Made by a program: the position numbers and the translations under genes
DNA from: Paeniglutamicibacter kerguelensis
Lineage (GTDB): Bacteria; Actinomycetota; Actinomycetes; Actinomycetales; Micrococcaceae
DNA length: 64,000 nucleotides
Direction: 5' to 3'
Assembly: GCF_017876535.1 (NCBI RefSeq)
Contig: NZ_JAGIOF010000001.1
Span: forward strand, 186,001 to 250,000
The notes under the pieces: model-generated
The model's input: the letters and a program-made list of their open reading frames with translations, nothing else
Databases searched by the model: none
What the model was told of the DNA's origin: nothing
Shown here: piece after piece, positions 18,398 to 26,332 of the stretch
Numbering within the stretch: the first letter of the stretch is position 1
Layout of the letters: every line of letters starts with the position of its first letter

Positions 18398-20086
18398 ATG
18401 GCGCACACACCACATTCGAAGAACTTTGATGTCATTGTCGTTGGCGCGGGCCTCTCCGGGCTGGTCGCTGCCACCGAAGCGGTCAACGCCGGCAGCCGGG
18501 TGCTGCTGATCGACCAGGAATCCGAGGCGAACCTCGGGGCCCAGGCCCATTGGAGCTTTGGCGGGATCTTCCTCGTCGACTCGCCCGAGCAGCGCAGGCT
18601 GGGCGTCAAGGACTCCGAAGAGCTGGCACTGAGGGACTGGTTCGGGACGGCGGGCTTCGACCGCGAGGAAGATTATTGGCCCCGGGAATGGGCCAAGGCC
18701 TATGTGCATTGGGCGGCGGGCGGAAAACGCGCGTGGCTGCGCGAGCGCGGCGTAAGGTTCTTCCCCGTCGTGGGATGGGCGGAGCGCGGCGGCGCCGGGG
18801 CGCAAGGTCCCGGAAACTCGGTCCCGCGTTTCCACATCACCTGGGGTACCGGGCCCGGGATTGTCGAGCCGTTCGCCGTGGCCGCGAGGACGGCCGTCGC
18901 CAAGGGGCAGCTGACAATGCTGTGGCGCCACCAACTCGACGAGCTGGTCATGGCCGAAGGCGCCGTGGGCGGTGTGCGTGGCAGCCTGCTCGAACCCGAT
19001 GACGCCGAACGGGGAGTGGCCACCAACCGGAACGCGATCGGCACGTTCGAGTACTTTGCCCCGGCCGTCATTGTCGCCACCGGCGGCATCGGCGGCAACA
19101 TCGCCAAGGTCAGGGACGCCTGGCCCGCACGCCTGGGCGAGGCGCCAAAAAACATGGTCGCCGGCGTCCCCGCGCACGTCGACGGGCGCGGGCTTGACAT
19201 CGCCGAGCGCGCCGGCGGTCGGCTGATCAACGGCGACAGGATGTGGCACTACACCGAGGGCATCGCGAACTGGAACCCCGTGTGGCGGAACCACGGGATC
19301 CGCATCCTGCCCGGGCCGAGTTCCCTGTGGCTCGATGCCACGGGCAAACGCCTGCCCGATCCGCTGTGGCCGGGGTTCGATACCCTCGGCACCCTGGAAT
19401 ACCTGCGTGGCACGGGGCATGATTACAGCTGGTTCATCCTCAACCGGCGCATCATCGGCAAGGAATTCGCGCTCTCGGGAAGCGAACAGAACCCGGACCT
19501 GACGGGAAAGGACGTGCGCGCGGTGGTGGCGAGGGCCAAGACGGACGTGCCTGACCCCGTGCAGGCCTTCCTCGATAACGGCGAGGACTTCGTGCAGGCG
19601 CCGAACCTCGACGAACTGGTGAAGAAGATGAACGAGCTCAGCGGCGAGGACTTGCTCGACCCCGCCGAGGTTGCGGCAGTGGTAGGCGCGCGGGATTCGG
19701 CCGTCCAAAACGCCTTCGGCAAGGACGGGCAGATTTCCGCTGTCACCAGTGCCCGGAACTACGTGGGGGACAGGCTCGTTCGCAGCGTCAAGCCCCATCC
19801 GTTGACCGATCCCAAGGCAGGGCCGCTGGTCGCCGTCCGGTTGAACATCCTGACCCGCAAGTCCCTGGGCGGCCTCAATACGGACTTGGATTCCCGCGTA
19901 TTGAATGCGGAGGGCGAGCCGGTGCCGGGCCTGTATGCGGCGGGGGAGGCCGCCGGGTTCGGCGGAGGCGGTTGCCACGGCTATCGCGCGCTCGAGGGAA
20001 CGTTCCTGGGCGGCTGCCTGTTCAGCGGCCGGTCGGCCGGACAGTCGGCCGCGTCGCAAGATCGGGCCCCCGCCGGCTGGACATAG
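18398..20086 (+). CDS. FAD-binding dehydrogenase (KstD-like fold)
   Basis: 562-residue flavoprotein. The N-terminal dinucleotide-binding motif is VIVVGAGLSGLVAATEAVNAG (about 12-32), and the C-terminal FAD signature is VPGLYAAGEAAGFGGGG near 510. GGHG-type loops typical of fumarate reductase/3-ketosteroid-1-dehydrogenase relatives are present. It fits the poorly characterised family annotated as putative FAD-binding dehydrogenase; the length matches and no exporter signal is seen. The substrate is unknown, and a ketosteroid or other 2-enoyl reduction/oxidation is only a family-level guess. The gene stands alone and is followed by a hairpin. Confidence 0.85.
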   Translation: MAHTPHSKNFDVIVVGAGLSGLVAATEAVNAGSRVLLIDQESEANLGAQAHWSFGGIFLVDSPEQRRLGVKDSEELALRDWFGTAGFDREEDYWPREWAKAYVHWAAGGKRAWLRERGVRFFPVVGWAERGGAGAQGPGNSVPRFHITWGTGPGIVEPFAVAARTAVAKGQLTMLWRHQLDELVMAEGAVGGVRGSLLEPDDAERGVATNRNAIGTFEYFAPAVIVATGGIGGNIAKVRDAWPARLGEAPKNMVAGVPAHVDGRGLDIAERAGGRLINGDRMWHYTEGIANWNPVWRNHGIRILPGPSSLWLDATGKRLPDPLWPGFDTLGTLEYLRGTGHDYSWFILNRRIIGKEFALSGSEQNPDLTGKDVRAVVARAKTDVPDPVQAFLDNGEDFVQAPNLDELVKKMNELSGEDLLDPAEVAAVVGARDSAVQNAFGKDGQISAVTSARNYVGDRLVRSVKPHPLTDPKAGPLVAVRLNILTRKSLGGLNTDLDSRVLNAEGEPVPGLYAAGEAAGFGGGGCHGYRALEGTFLGGCLFSGRSAGQSAASQDRAPAGWT

Positions 20087-20091
20087 GAAAA

Positions 20092-20132
20092 CCACGCCGA
20101 TCGGGAGTTTTCCTGGTCGGCGTGGCGGTTTT
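20092..20132. terminator. Bidirectional terminator
   Basis: CCACGCCGA (20092-20100) and TCGGCGTGG (20117-20125) form a perfect 9-pair stem, preceded by AAAA and followed by CGGTTTT. It sits between the convergent FAD dehydrogenase and small membrane protein genes and suits both strands. Confidence 0.75.
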
Positions 20133-20141
20133 GGAACGGGG

Positions 20142-20354
20142 TCAGTGCGTGAAGTGGTAAACCGTCCCAAAGAGAGCGGCCGAGATGCCGAAGGACATAC
20201 CAATCAGCATGGGTGCCCAGGTTCCGTTGGTGCTGGCCAGGAAAATGGCGAACACCCCGAACAGCATTGCTGCGAGTATGCCGCCGAGGATGAGGGATCC
20301 GCCACCGTGGTGGTGCACGGCAGCCTGTGCATTTCGATGGAATAGAGTAGCCAT
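20142..20354 (-). CDS. Small two-helix membrane protein
   Basis: 70 residues, MATLFHRNAQAAVHHHGG followed by two hydrophobic segments (about 21-40 and 47-63) separated by NGTWAP. I know no function. It is oriented away from the DUF2087 gene, and its ATG lies 45 bases from that start. A GAGG lies close before the ATG. Read as real because of the clean membrane topology and the terminator behind it. Confidence 0.6.
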   Translation of the reverse strand: MATLFHRNAQAAVHHHGGGSLILGGILAAMLFGVFAIFLASTNGTWAPMLIGMSFGISAALFGTVYHFTH

Positions 20355-20399
20355 GCCCTCAGGGTATGCCCGAGAAGTTGGAATTACGAGGGAAAAATA

Positions 20400-20903
20400 G
20401 TGAAGGAAGCAATGAGCGAATCGACGGCCGACTGGCGGCAGGTGTTCGGCGCCTTGGCCAATGAAGAAACACGCAAGGCATACGCCCAAGCGGTACTGGG
20501 AATCCCCGGAGACTTGCCTCCGGTGCGGCAGGCCAAGGCCGAGAAAAACCTGCAGGCCGCCGGCCTGCTGACCGCCGAGGGGCTCGTCGACGATGGCGTT
20601 TATGCACGGACCTTGGCGGTGGGCGCCTCCCGCATGCCCAAGGAGGGGGTCGATCGATTCCTGGATGCCGACGGCCGCATCCAGCGGTACCCCAAGAACC
20701 CCTCGGAACGCCTTTCCCTGCTGCGATCAATCGGGGCGCGGGTGCTGAAACACGGCGAGGAACTTGACGAGCTCGATTTGACCTTGCGGCTCGAAGACAT
20801 CGCCGATGATGCGGTGTTGCTGCGCCGGTACCTGGTTGATTACGGCGTGCTCCTTCGTCGCCCGGATGGTTCCGAGTACCGCTTGGGTGATGGCTCCGAC
20901 TAG
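20400..20903 (+). CDS. DUF2087-domain protein
   Basis: About 167 residues. The C-terminal half (about 90-160) matches the DUF2087 pattern: RYPKNPSERLSLLRSIG, then DDAVLLRRYLVDYGVLLRRPDGSEYRL. The N-terminal half resembles a short winged-helix region (FGALANEETRKAYAQAVLG). DUF2087 is often joined to ArsR-type DNA-binding parts, so a regulatory role is plausible but unproven. The GTG at 20400 has GAGGG upstream; an ATG at 20412 is also possible. Confidence 0.72.
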   Translation: MKEAMSESTADWRQVFGALANEETRKAYAQAVLGIPGDLPPVRQAKAEKNLQAAGLLTAEGLVDDGVYARTLAVGASRMPKEGVDRFLDADGRIQRYPKNPSERLSLLRSIGARVLKHGEELDELDLTLRLEDIADDAVLLRRYLVDYGVLLRRPDGSEYRLGDGSD

Positions 20904-20993
20904 CCGGATTGTGCCAAGCTCCAAGAAACGGGTAATTTCGTTCTAGAGCCGCAAAGCATCCAGCGCGCCATTCCCTTTCGTTCAAGGAGCCAA

Positions 20994-21815
20994 ATGTCCG
21001 ACCCGAATGCCTCGCCAGGTGGTGGCTCTAACCACGAGTCGTGGAACCAGCAAGGATTCGGCGGCGGGCAATACCCCGGCCAGTACCAGGGCGGAGCCCC
21101 GGTGCAGACCCAGCACCCGGGCCAATACCAGGGGCAGTATCCGGGACAGTACCCCGGGCAATATCCGGGGGATTACCCGGCGTATGGAGCCTACGGCTAT
21201 GGCCCCGGCGGTTGGAACGCCCCCCCGCGCACCCACGGCATGACCACGTTTGCGATGGTGACGGGCATAGCAGCGGCGGCGATTTCGATCGTCCCGGTCT
21301 TTGGATTCGTGGCCTTCCTGCTGGGCCCGCTTGCCATGGTGCTCGGCATTGTCGGCATCGCCAAGCGGCTGAACCGCCGAGGTTTTTCGGTGACAGCGTT
21401 GGTGACGGGCGCGTTCGGGCTGCTGGTTTCGATTCTTTATGCGCTCCTGTTCACGACGTTCATGTCCTTCATGGATCGCAGCGCCACCTACGAATTCGTT
21501 GCGTCTTCCGCCGGCGAGTACCAGATTTCCCTCACCACCACTGAAGCCACGGCTGCGGTGACCAGCAACCAGCGTGGCACCTTCACCGAAAGCCACACCG
21601 CCTCGACGCTCTTTGGCGGCGTGATCGCCACGAACGTCGGTGACAACGCCGGAAAGGTCAGCTGCGAGGTTTTTGATTCCGAAGGCTACCTTGTCATTGA
21701 AGATGAAGACGAAGGCCTCGGCGCCCAGGCCCAATGCATGATCGGTGCTTCCTGGCTCGAAAACACCGAGGACTACTCGGTCAGCGACGAGCTCAAGGCC
21801 ATGGCGGGCAACTAG
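20994..21815 (+). CDS. DUF4190-type membrane protein with YPGQ repeat tail
   Basis: 273 residues. The N-terminal 75 are a low-complexity, proline/glutamine/glycine/tyrosine-rich cytoplasmic tail with repeated YPGQ units (encoded by near-identical 12-base repeats around 21115-21170). Two or three hydrophobic segments follow (about 85-105, 108-128, 138-160), then a soluble, probably extracytoplasmic C-terminal domain. The membrane part fits DUF4190-like proteins common in actinobacteria. Function unknown. It ends in a four-base convergent overlap with the phosphatase gene. Confidence 0.75.
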   Translation: MSDPNASPGGGSNHESWNQQGFGGGQYPGQYQGGAPVQTQHPGQYQGQYPGQYPGQYPGDYPAYGAYGYGPGGWNAPPRTHGMTTFAMVTGIAAAAISIVPVFGFVAFLLGPLAMVLGIVGIAKRLNRRGFSVTALVTGAFGLLVSILYALLFTTFMSFMDRSATYEFVASSAGEYQISLTTTEATAAVTSNQRGTFTESHTASTLFGGVIATNVGDNAGKVSCEVFDSEGYLVIEDEDEGLGAQAQCMIGASWLENTEDYSVSDELKAMAGN

Positions 21816-22696
21816 CCGCCGAAGCCTTGCGCCCGCCGCGCGGAAATGATTCGTTCGACCGACGCCGTGGCAGCCGGATACTGCGCACCTGGCCCCAGCG
21901 CGATGAAGCAGGGTGCTGCATAGTCGGGCAGCTGTTCGTCGTCATAGCGGTATGCCAGGTAGCGTCCACCCGCTCGCCGCACCAATAGTGCGCCCGCGGC
22001 GATGTCCCAGGGCTTGGTATCCAGGCCCAGGGTGACGTCGCACCATCCGGCGGCAACGTGTGCCAGTGCCAGGGCCGCCGAGACCTTTCGGCGCACCGTG
22101 GCGAAGGCCGTGATCCACGATCCGAATTCGGCCAGGCCCAGGGAACCGTCGACTGCCAGGGCCTCCGCCGAGGGGTAGTCGGTCATGAGGTTGGCATGGG
22201 CCTGGTCGGGCCGGAAAGCGGGAGCCAGGATCTCCCCGTTGAGATATGCGTGCTCCGCATCCGCCGTGAATTCCAAGCCTGCAATCGGATCGAGCACGAC
22301 GCCGGCGAGCAGCTGCCCGTCGTGCGCCGCGGCTATCGAAATGCAGAAAAATGCAATTCCATGCGTGAAATTGCTGGTTCCGTCAATGGGATCCACGATC
22401 CATTGGATGTTTCCATCGCCTGTGCTCCCGCCCTCCTCGCCCAGGACCCGCGAGTCGGGTTCCGCCCCGGTGAGGTGGGTGCGGATGATTTCTTCGCTGT
22501 GCCGGTCAAAGGCCGTGACCAGGTCGTGGGCGTTGGTCTTGTTCTCGCGCTGTACGTCGTTGCGGAAGGCTTCACGCAATACCGGTGCGGCGAGTCTTGC
22601 CGCTTCCAGTGCTATCAAACGCAGTCGGGAAGCAAGTGCAATGTCGGCCGGGCTGAAGTTTTCGGTGCTCACGGGATCAAGCGTAGTCCCAAACAT
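21812..22696 (-). CDS. Inositol-monophosphatase-family phosphatase
   Basis: Mg-dependent sugar/inositol phosphate phosphatase of up to 294 residues. Family motifs are in order: GEEGG (about 88), WIVDPIDGTSNFTHG (about 100-114) with the metal-binding Asp residues, and KPWDIAAGALLVRRAGG (about 228). Substrates in the family include myo-inositol-1-phosphate, histidinol phosphate, fructose-1,6-bisphosphate and PAP, and the sequence does not separate them. An in-frame GTG at 22672 is an alternative start. It is divergent from the MarR operon and convergent with the DUF4190 gene. Confidence 0.87.
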   Translation of the reverse strand: MFGTTLDPVSTENFSPADIALASRLRLIALEAARLAAPVLREAFRNDVQRENKTNAHDLVTAFDRHSEEIIRTHLTGAEPDSRVLGEEGGSTGDGNIQWIVDPIDGTSNFTHGIAFFCISIAAAHDGQLLAGVVLDPIAGLEFTADAEHAYLNGEILAPAFRPDQAHANLMTDYPSAEALAVDGSLGLAEFGSWITAFATVRRKVSAALALAHVAAGWCDVTLGLDTKPWDIAAGALLVRRAGGRYLAYRYDDEQLPDYAAPCFIALGPGAQYPAATASVERIISARRAQGFGG

Positions 22697-22706
22697 CTCA
22701 CCAAAT

Positions 22707-22771
22707 TAGTTTGACGGGGCAACTAAATTGCTCATATAGTTGACCGAGGCAACATTTGCCTTGGTCAACTA
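22707..22771 (+). promoter_or_regulatory. Promoter and long palindromic operator of the MarR-MFS operon
   Basis: TTGACG (22711-22716) and TATAGT (22735-22740), spaced 18, form the promoter. The 35-bp near-perfect palindrome 22737-22771 (TAGTTGACC...GGTCAACTA with AGGCAA/TTGCCT inside) begins within the -10 box and covers the start point. A smaller TTAGTT/AACTAA repeat spans 22707-22726. This is the classic layout for autorepression by the MarR protein encoded just downstream. Confidence 0.8.
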
Positions 22772-22796
22772 ATTTCGATTTGAGGAGCGCAGCCCC

Positions 22797-23294
22797 TTGC
22801 CTCAGGATGATTCGCAAACACTGGAACTCGTGGAGAGCGTCAGCTCGCTGAACCGCACCCTGCGGCAACTCGCTCACTTGGGCGAGGGCGACCAGAAGGT
22901 CGGCTTCGCCGCCATGGGGGTCCTTCTGTACGTCTATCGAAACCAGCCCACGAGGGCCACCGATGTCGCGCAGTGGATCGGAATCGGTCCCGCCGCGCTG
23001 AGCCGGCAGGTTGCGGACCTGGAGTCCATGGGGCTCCTGGAGCGCACCCCGTGCCGCAACGATGCCAGGGCGCAACTCATTTCGCTGACCCAGGAGGGCA
23101 AGGACGAGGTGGACCGGGCCTACAAGCGCAGGACCGACCTCCTGTCAGACCTGCTCAAGGACTGGGACGCGACGGAGATCGCCGAAGCCGCGGCCACCGT
23201 GAACCGGATCCAGCAAGCGCTTCGTGCCGGCATCGACCAGATGCAAGGCAGGAACTTACCAGCGGCAGAGGCTGCACAGGAAGGAAACGCATGA
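22797..23294 (+). CDS. MarR-family repressor
   Basis: 165-residue dimeric winged-helix regulator. VAQWIGIGPAALSRQVADLESMGLLER is the recognition region (about 60-86) and NDARAQLISLTQEG the wing. The TTG at 22797 has GAGGAG ten bases upstream. It overlaps the MFS gene by ATGA and lies behind its own palindromic operator, so it probably represses both genes until a toxic ligand is bound. Confidence 0.88.
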   Translation: MPQDDSQTLELVESVSSLNRTLRQLAHLGEGDQKVGFAAMGVLLYVYRNQPTRATDVAQWIGIGPAALSRQVADLESMGLLERTPCRNDARAQLISLTQEGKDEVDRAYKRRTDLLSDLLKDWDATEIAEAAATVNRIQQALRAGIDQMQGRNLPAAEAAQEGNA

Positions 23295-24853
23295 GCGAAC
23301 AGCAGTCCGTTGCCCTGACGCGCGAGCGCCAAGGCGACCAACCGCAGATGGAGCCGAAGGAGGTAATGCGCTCCATCGTCGGCGTTTTGGCAGCATTTTT
23401 CGCGGCGATGCTGGCCACCACCATCGTTTCAATTGCCCTGCCGACCATCATGGACGCCCTCAACGGCACGCAGACAGACTTCAACTGGGTCCTCACCGCG
23501 GCGCTGCTGGCCAACGCGGCCACCACCCCGATCTGGGGCAAGCTGGCAGACCTTTTCGACAAGAAGAAGCTGCTGCAGCTTGGTATCCTCACCTTCGTTG
23601 CGGGTTCCCTGCTGGCGGGGTTCGCGATCAACATCCCCATGCTCATGAGCGCCCGCGTCATCCAGGGCATCGGCATGGGCGGGCTCACCGCCATGGGCAT
23701 GGCTGTGATCGGCACCGTCATCCCGCCGCGCGAGCGCGGACGCTACTCGGGCTACTTCGGCGGCGTCATGGCGCTGGCCACGGCCGGCGGCCCGCTGCTG
23801 GGCGGGCTGATCGTCGACTCGCCGCTGGGTTGGCGCTGGACGTTCTTCATCGGCGTCCCGATCGCACTGATTTCCATGTGGATGATCCACAAGACGCTGC
23901 ACATCAAGCACGTTGCCCGCAAGGTCTACATCGACTGGGCCGGCGCCGTGCTGGTGACGGTCTCCGTGTCGGTGCTGCTGATCTGGGTTTCCTACGTCGG
24001 CAAGGCCGGCTACTTCGAGTTCAACTCCTGGCAGACCTACGCCATGGTGGGCGGCTCGCTGGCGCTGATCGCGCTGCTGATCTGGGTTGAGGGACGCGTC
24101 CCGGAGCCGGTCATCCCGCTGCGCATCATCGCCATGCGCACCACCGCGCTCTCCATCATCGCCTCGGTCTCCATCGGCGTGGCGATGTTCGGCTCCGGCG
24201 CCTTCCTGGGCCAGTACTTCCAGGTGGCCCGGGAGGCCAGCCCCACCATGGCCGGGGTCATGACCCTGCCCATGATCCTGGGCAACCTCTTCGGCTCGGT
24301 GTTCTCCGGGCAGATGATTTCCCGGCATGGCCGGTGGAAGATCTTCCTGGTCGTCGGAGCCAGCGTCAACATCGCTGCGCTGGCGCTGCTGGGCACCATG
24401 TCCCACGACACCAACTACTGGATCCTGGCCGCCGGCATGTTCTTCAACGGCGTCGGCATGGGCTTCATGGTGCAGAACCTGGTGCTCGCCGTGCAGAACA
24501 CCGTCAAGGTCACCGACATCGGCACCGCCAGCTCGTCCGTGGCGTTCTTCCGCTCGGTGGGCGGGGCCGCCGGCGTCGCGGTGCTCGGCGCGATGCTGTC
24601 CGACAAGGTCAGTGCGCTGGTCATCGATGCGCTCACGGCCGCACACCTGATCTCCCCGGACGGTTCCGGCGGCGTTGCCTCCGGAAGTACGTCGCTGGAC
24701 CTGTCGACCATGCCCGCGGCCGTGCGGGTCATGTACGAGACGGCCTTCGGCGACGCCACGGGCGTGATCTTCATGGCCTCGGCCGCCGTTGCCGTGGTTT
24801 CGCTGGTTTGCGTCCTGCTCATCAAGGAAGCGCCGCTGCGCAGGACCGTCTAG
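23291..24853 (+). CDS. MFS multidrug efflux transporter, DHA2 (EmrB/QacA) type
   Basis: 520-residue proton antiporter with 14 predicted helices. Visible motifs are TTIVSIALPTIMDAL in TM1, WGKLADLFDKKKLLQLG (motif A), RVIQGIGMGGLTAMGMAVIG and the TM5 antiporter motif GPLLGGLIVDSPLGWRWTFFIGVP. The ATG at 23291 overlaps the MarR stop; a longer reading from 22973 would run through the MarR gene in another frame and is rejected. Substrates are presumably hydrophobic toxicants, as for relatives. Confidence 0.92.
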   Translation: MSEQQSVALTRERQGDQPQMEPKEVMRSIVGVLAAFFAAMLATTIVSIALPTIMDALNGTQTDFNWVLTAALLANAATTPIWGKLADLFDKKKLLQLGILTFVAGSLLAGFAINIPMLMSARVIQGIGMGGLTAMGMAVIGTVIPPRERGRYSGYFGGVMALATAGGPLLGGLIVDSPLGWRWTFFIGVPIALISMWMIHKTLHIKHVARKVYIDWAGAVLVTVSVSVLLIWVSYVGKAGYFEFNSWQTYAMVGGSLALIALLIWVEGRVPEPVIPLRIIAMRTTALSIIASVSIGVAMFGSGAFLGQYFQVAREASPTMAGVMTLPMILGNLFGSVFSGQMISRHGRWKIFLVVGASVNIAALALLGTMSHDTNYWILAAGMFFNGVGMGFMVQNLVLAVQNTVKVTDIGTASSSVAFFRSVGGAAGVAVLGAMLSDKVSALVIDALTAAHLISPDGSGGVASGSTSLDLSTMPAAVRVMYETAFGDATGVIFMASAAVAVVSLVCVLLIKEAPLRRTV

Positions 24854-24864
24854 TTTCGGCGCAG

Positions 24865-24910
24865 GCAGGTGTGTCCCGTACCCGAGCCATCGGGTGCGGG
24901 ACACACCTGC
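24865..24910. terminator. Long perfect hairpin after the efflux operon
   Basis: GCAGGTGTGTCCCG-TACCCGA and TCGGGTG-CGGGACACACCTGC pair over about 20 positions with a short loop (GCCA). Only TT follows, so it may rely on stem strength. It lies 12 bases after the MFS stop. Confidence 0.75.
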
Positions 24911-25147
24911 TTAAGGCGCGCTGCGGTGTTGCCCCGGCCCCGAGCGAATGGATGAAGTGGCCAAGGCGTTGGATGAATTATCCGAGACTCCTGTCACGTT
25001 TGTTCGTAGGGTGTTCCATGTAGCTCATGTGGAAGGAACACCGCCGGCCGGCTTTCCACCAGACTGCACCCATGCGGGGATCGAAAACCCGACGGGACGC
25101 TGTTCGCAGACGGTGCGGAGCATGACGGCCATGGAAGGAATCCCCGC

Positions 25148-26332
25148 ATGAATTCGATCCGCCCGCTGGATGGCATCATCGTTGCAGACTTTTCCCGGGT
25201 GCTGGCCGGGCCGCTGTGCACCATGACCCTGGCCGACCTCGGTGCCACGGTCATCAAGGTCGAACGCCCCGGCGCCGGGGACGACACCCGCAGCTGGGGG
25301 CCTCCGTTTTCCGCCACCGGCTCCACCTACTTCGAATCGGTGAACCGCAACAAGCAGTCGGTGGCGCTGGACCTTGGAAACCCGGAGGACCTGGTGCTTG
25401 CCCGGGAGCTGGCGCTGCGCGCCGACGTGCTGGTCGAGAACTTCAAGCCAGGCGGCATGGCCAAGCTCGGGCTCGGCTATGCGGAGCTGACCGCGGAAAA
25501 CCCGGGCCTCGTCTACGCCTCCATCTCCGGGTTCGGATCCACCGGCGGGGCCCACCTGCCCGGCTACGACTTCATCGTCCAAGCCCTCGGCGGGCTGATG
25601 TCGATCACCGGGGAGGCCGGGGCCGACCCGATGAAGGCCGGCGTCGCGCTGGTGGACGTGCTCACCGCCAAGGACGCAACCATCGGTGTGCTGGCCGCGC
25701 TGGCCGCCCGCAACACCTCCGGGGCCGGCGCCCACATCGAGGTCAACCTGCTCTCCAGCCTGCAGGGGGCGCTGGCCAACCAGGCCCAGGCCTACCTGGG
25801 CGCGGGCAAGGTCGCCACCCGCATGGGCAACGCGCACCCCTCGATCGTGCCCTACCAGTTGCTGGCCTGCTCCGACGGATCCGTCGCCGTGGCCTGCGGC
25901 AACGACGGACAGTTCGCCAGACTCTGCGCCGAGGTCGGCGAACCGCAGCTTTCCTCCGATGCCCGCTTTGCCACCAACTCGGCCCGCGTGGCCAACCGCG
26001 AGCTGCTCATCCCGCTGCTGGAAGAAGCCCTGCGGGCCGACTCCGGCGCGAACTGGCAGGCGCGCTTCACGGGCGTCCAGGTTCCCGCCGGCAAGGTCGC
26101 GGGGATCGACGAGGGAATCGGCTATGCGCAATCGCTCGGGCTGGACCCGGTGATCGAGGTGCAGAACGCCGACGGTGTGGTGGTCGGCAAACAGATCCGC
26201 CATCCGATCAGCTGGACGCCACGGCTCGACGCACCGTCAATGGCCCCGCCGCAGCTCGGTGAACACACCGACGCGGTCCGCGCCTGGCTCGGCACGCCCG
26301 CCGAACAGGATCCGGTGCTAGCGCGGTCCTAG
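25148..26332 (+). CDS. CaiB/BaiF (class III) CoA-transferase, likely glutarate-type
   Basis: 394-residue CoA-transferase. VADFSRVLAGPLCTMTLADLGATVIKVERPG opens the large domain, and LVENFKPGGMAKLGLGY and the loop GVALVDVLTAKDA, holding the catalytic Asp, are typical of the family. It moves CoA between carboxylic acids through an aspartyl-CoA thioester intermediate. Beside a glutaryl-CoA-dehydrogenase-like gene, the likely acceptor is glutarate (like mammalian SUGCT), which is context inference. It overlaps the end of the convergent PucR gene by 15 bases. Confidence 0.88.
   Translation: MNSIRPLDGIIVADFSRVLAGPLCTMTLADLGATVIKVERPGAGDDTRSWGPPFSATGSTYFESVNRNKQSVALDLGNPEDLVLARELALRADVLVENFKPGGMAKLGLGYAELTAENPGLVYASISGFGSTGGAHLPGYDFIVQALGGLMSITGEAGADPMKAGVALVDVLTAKDATIGVLAALAARNTSGAGAHIEVNLLSSLQGALANQAQAYLGAGKVATRMGNAHPSIVPYQLLACSDGSVAVACGNDGQFARLCAEVGEPQLSSDARFATNSARVANRELLIPLLEEALRADSGANWQARFTGVQVPAGKVAGIDEGIGYAQSLGLDPVIEVQNADGVVVGKQIRHPISWTPRLDAPSMAPPQLGEHTDAVRAWLGTPAEQDPVLARS

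Noticed and set aside
21115..21170. 12-base tandem repeats as a possible CRISPR or satellite
   Set aside because: They are in-frame YPGQ codon repeats inside the DUF4190-type gene.
22973..23290. 106-codon N-terminal extension of the MFS exporter
   Set aside because: Lies in a shifted frame through the MarR gene; the ATGA overlap at 23291 gives a normal start.
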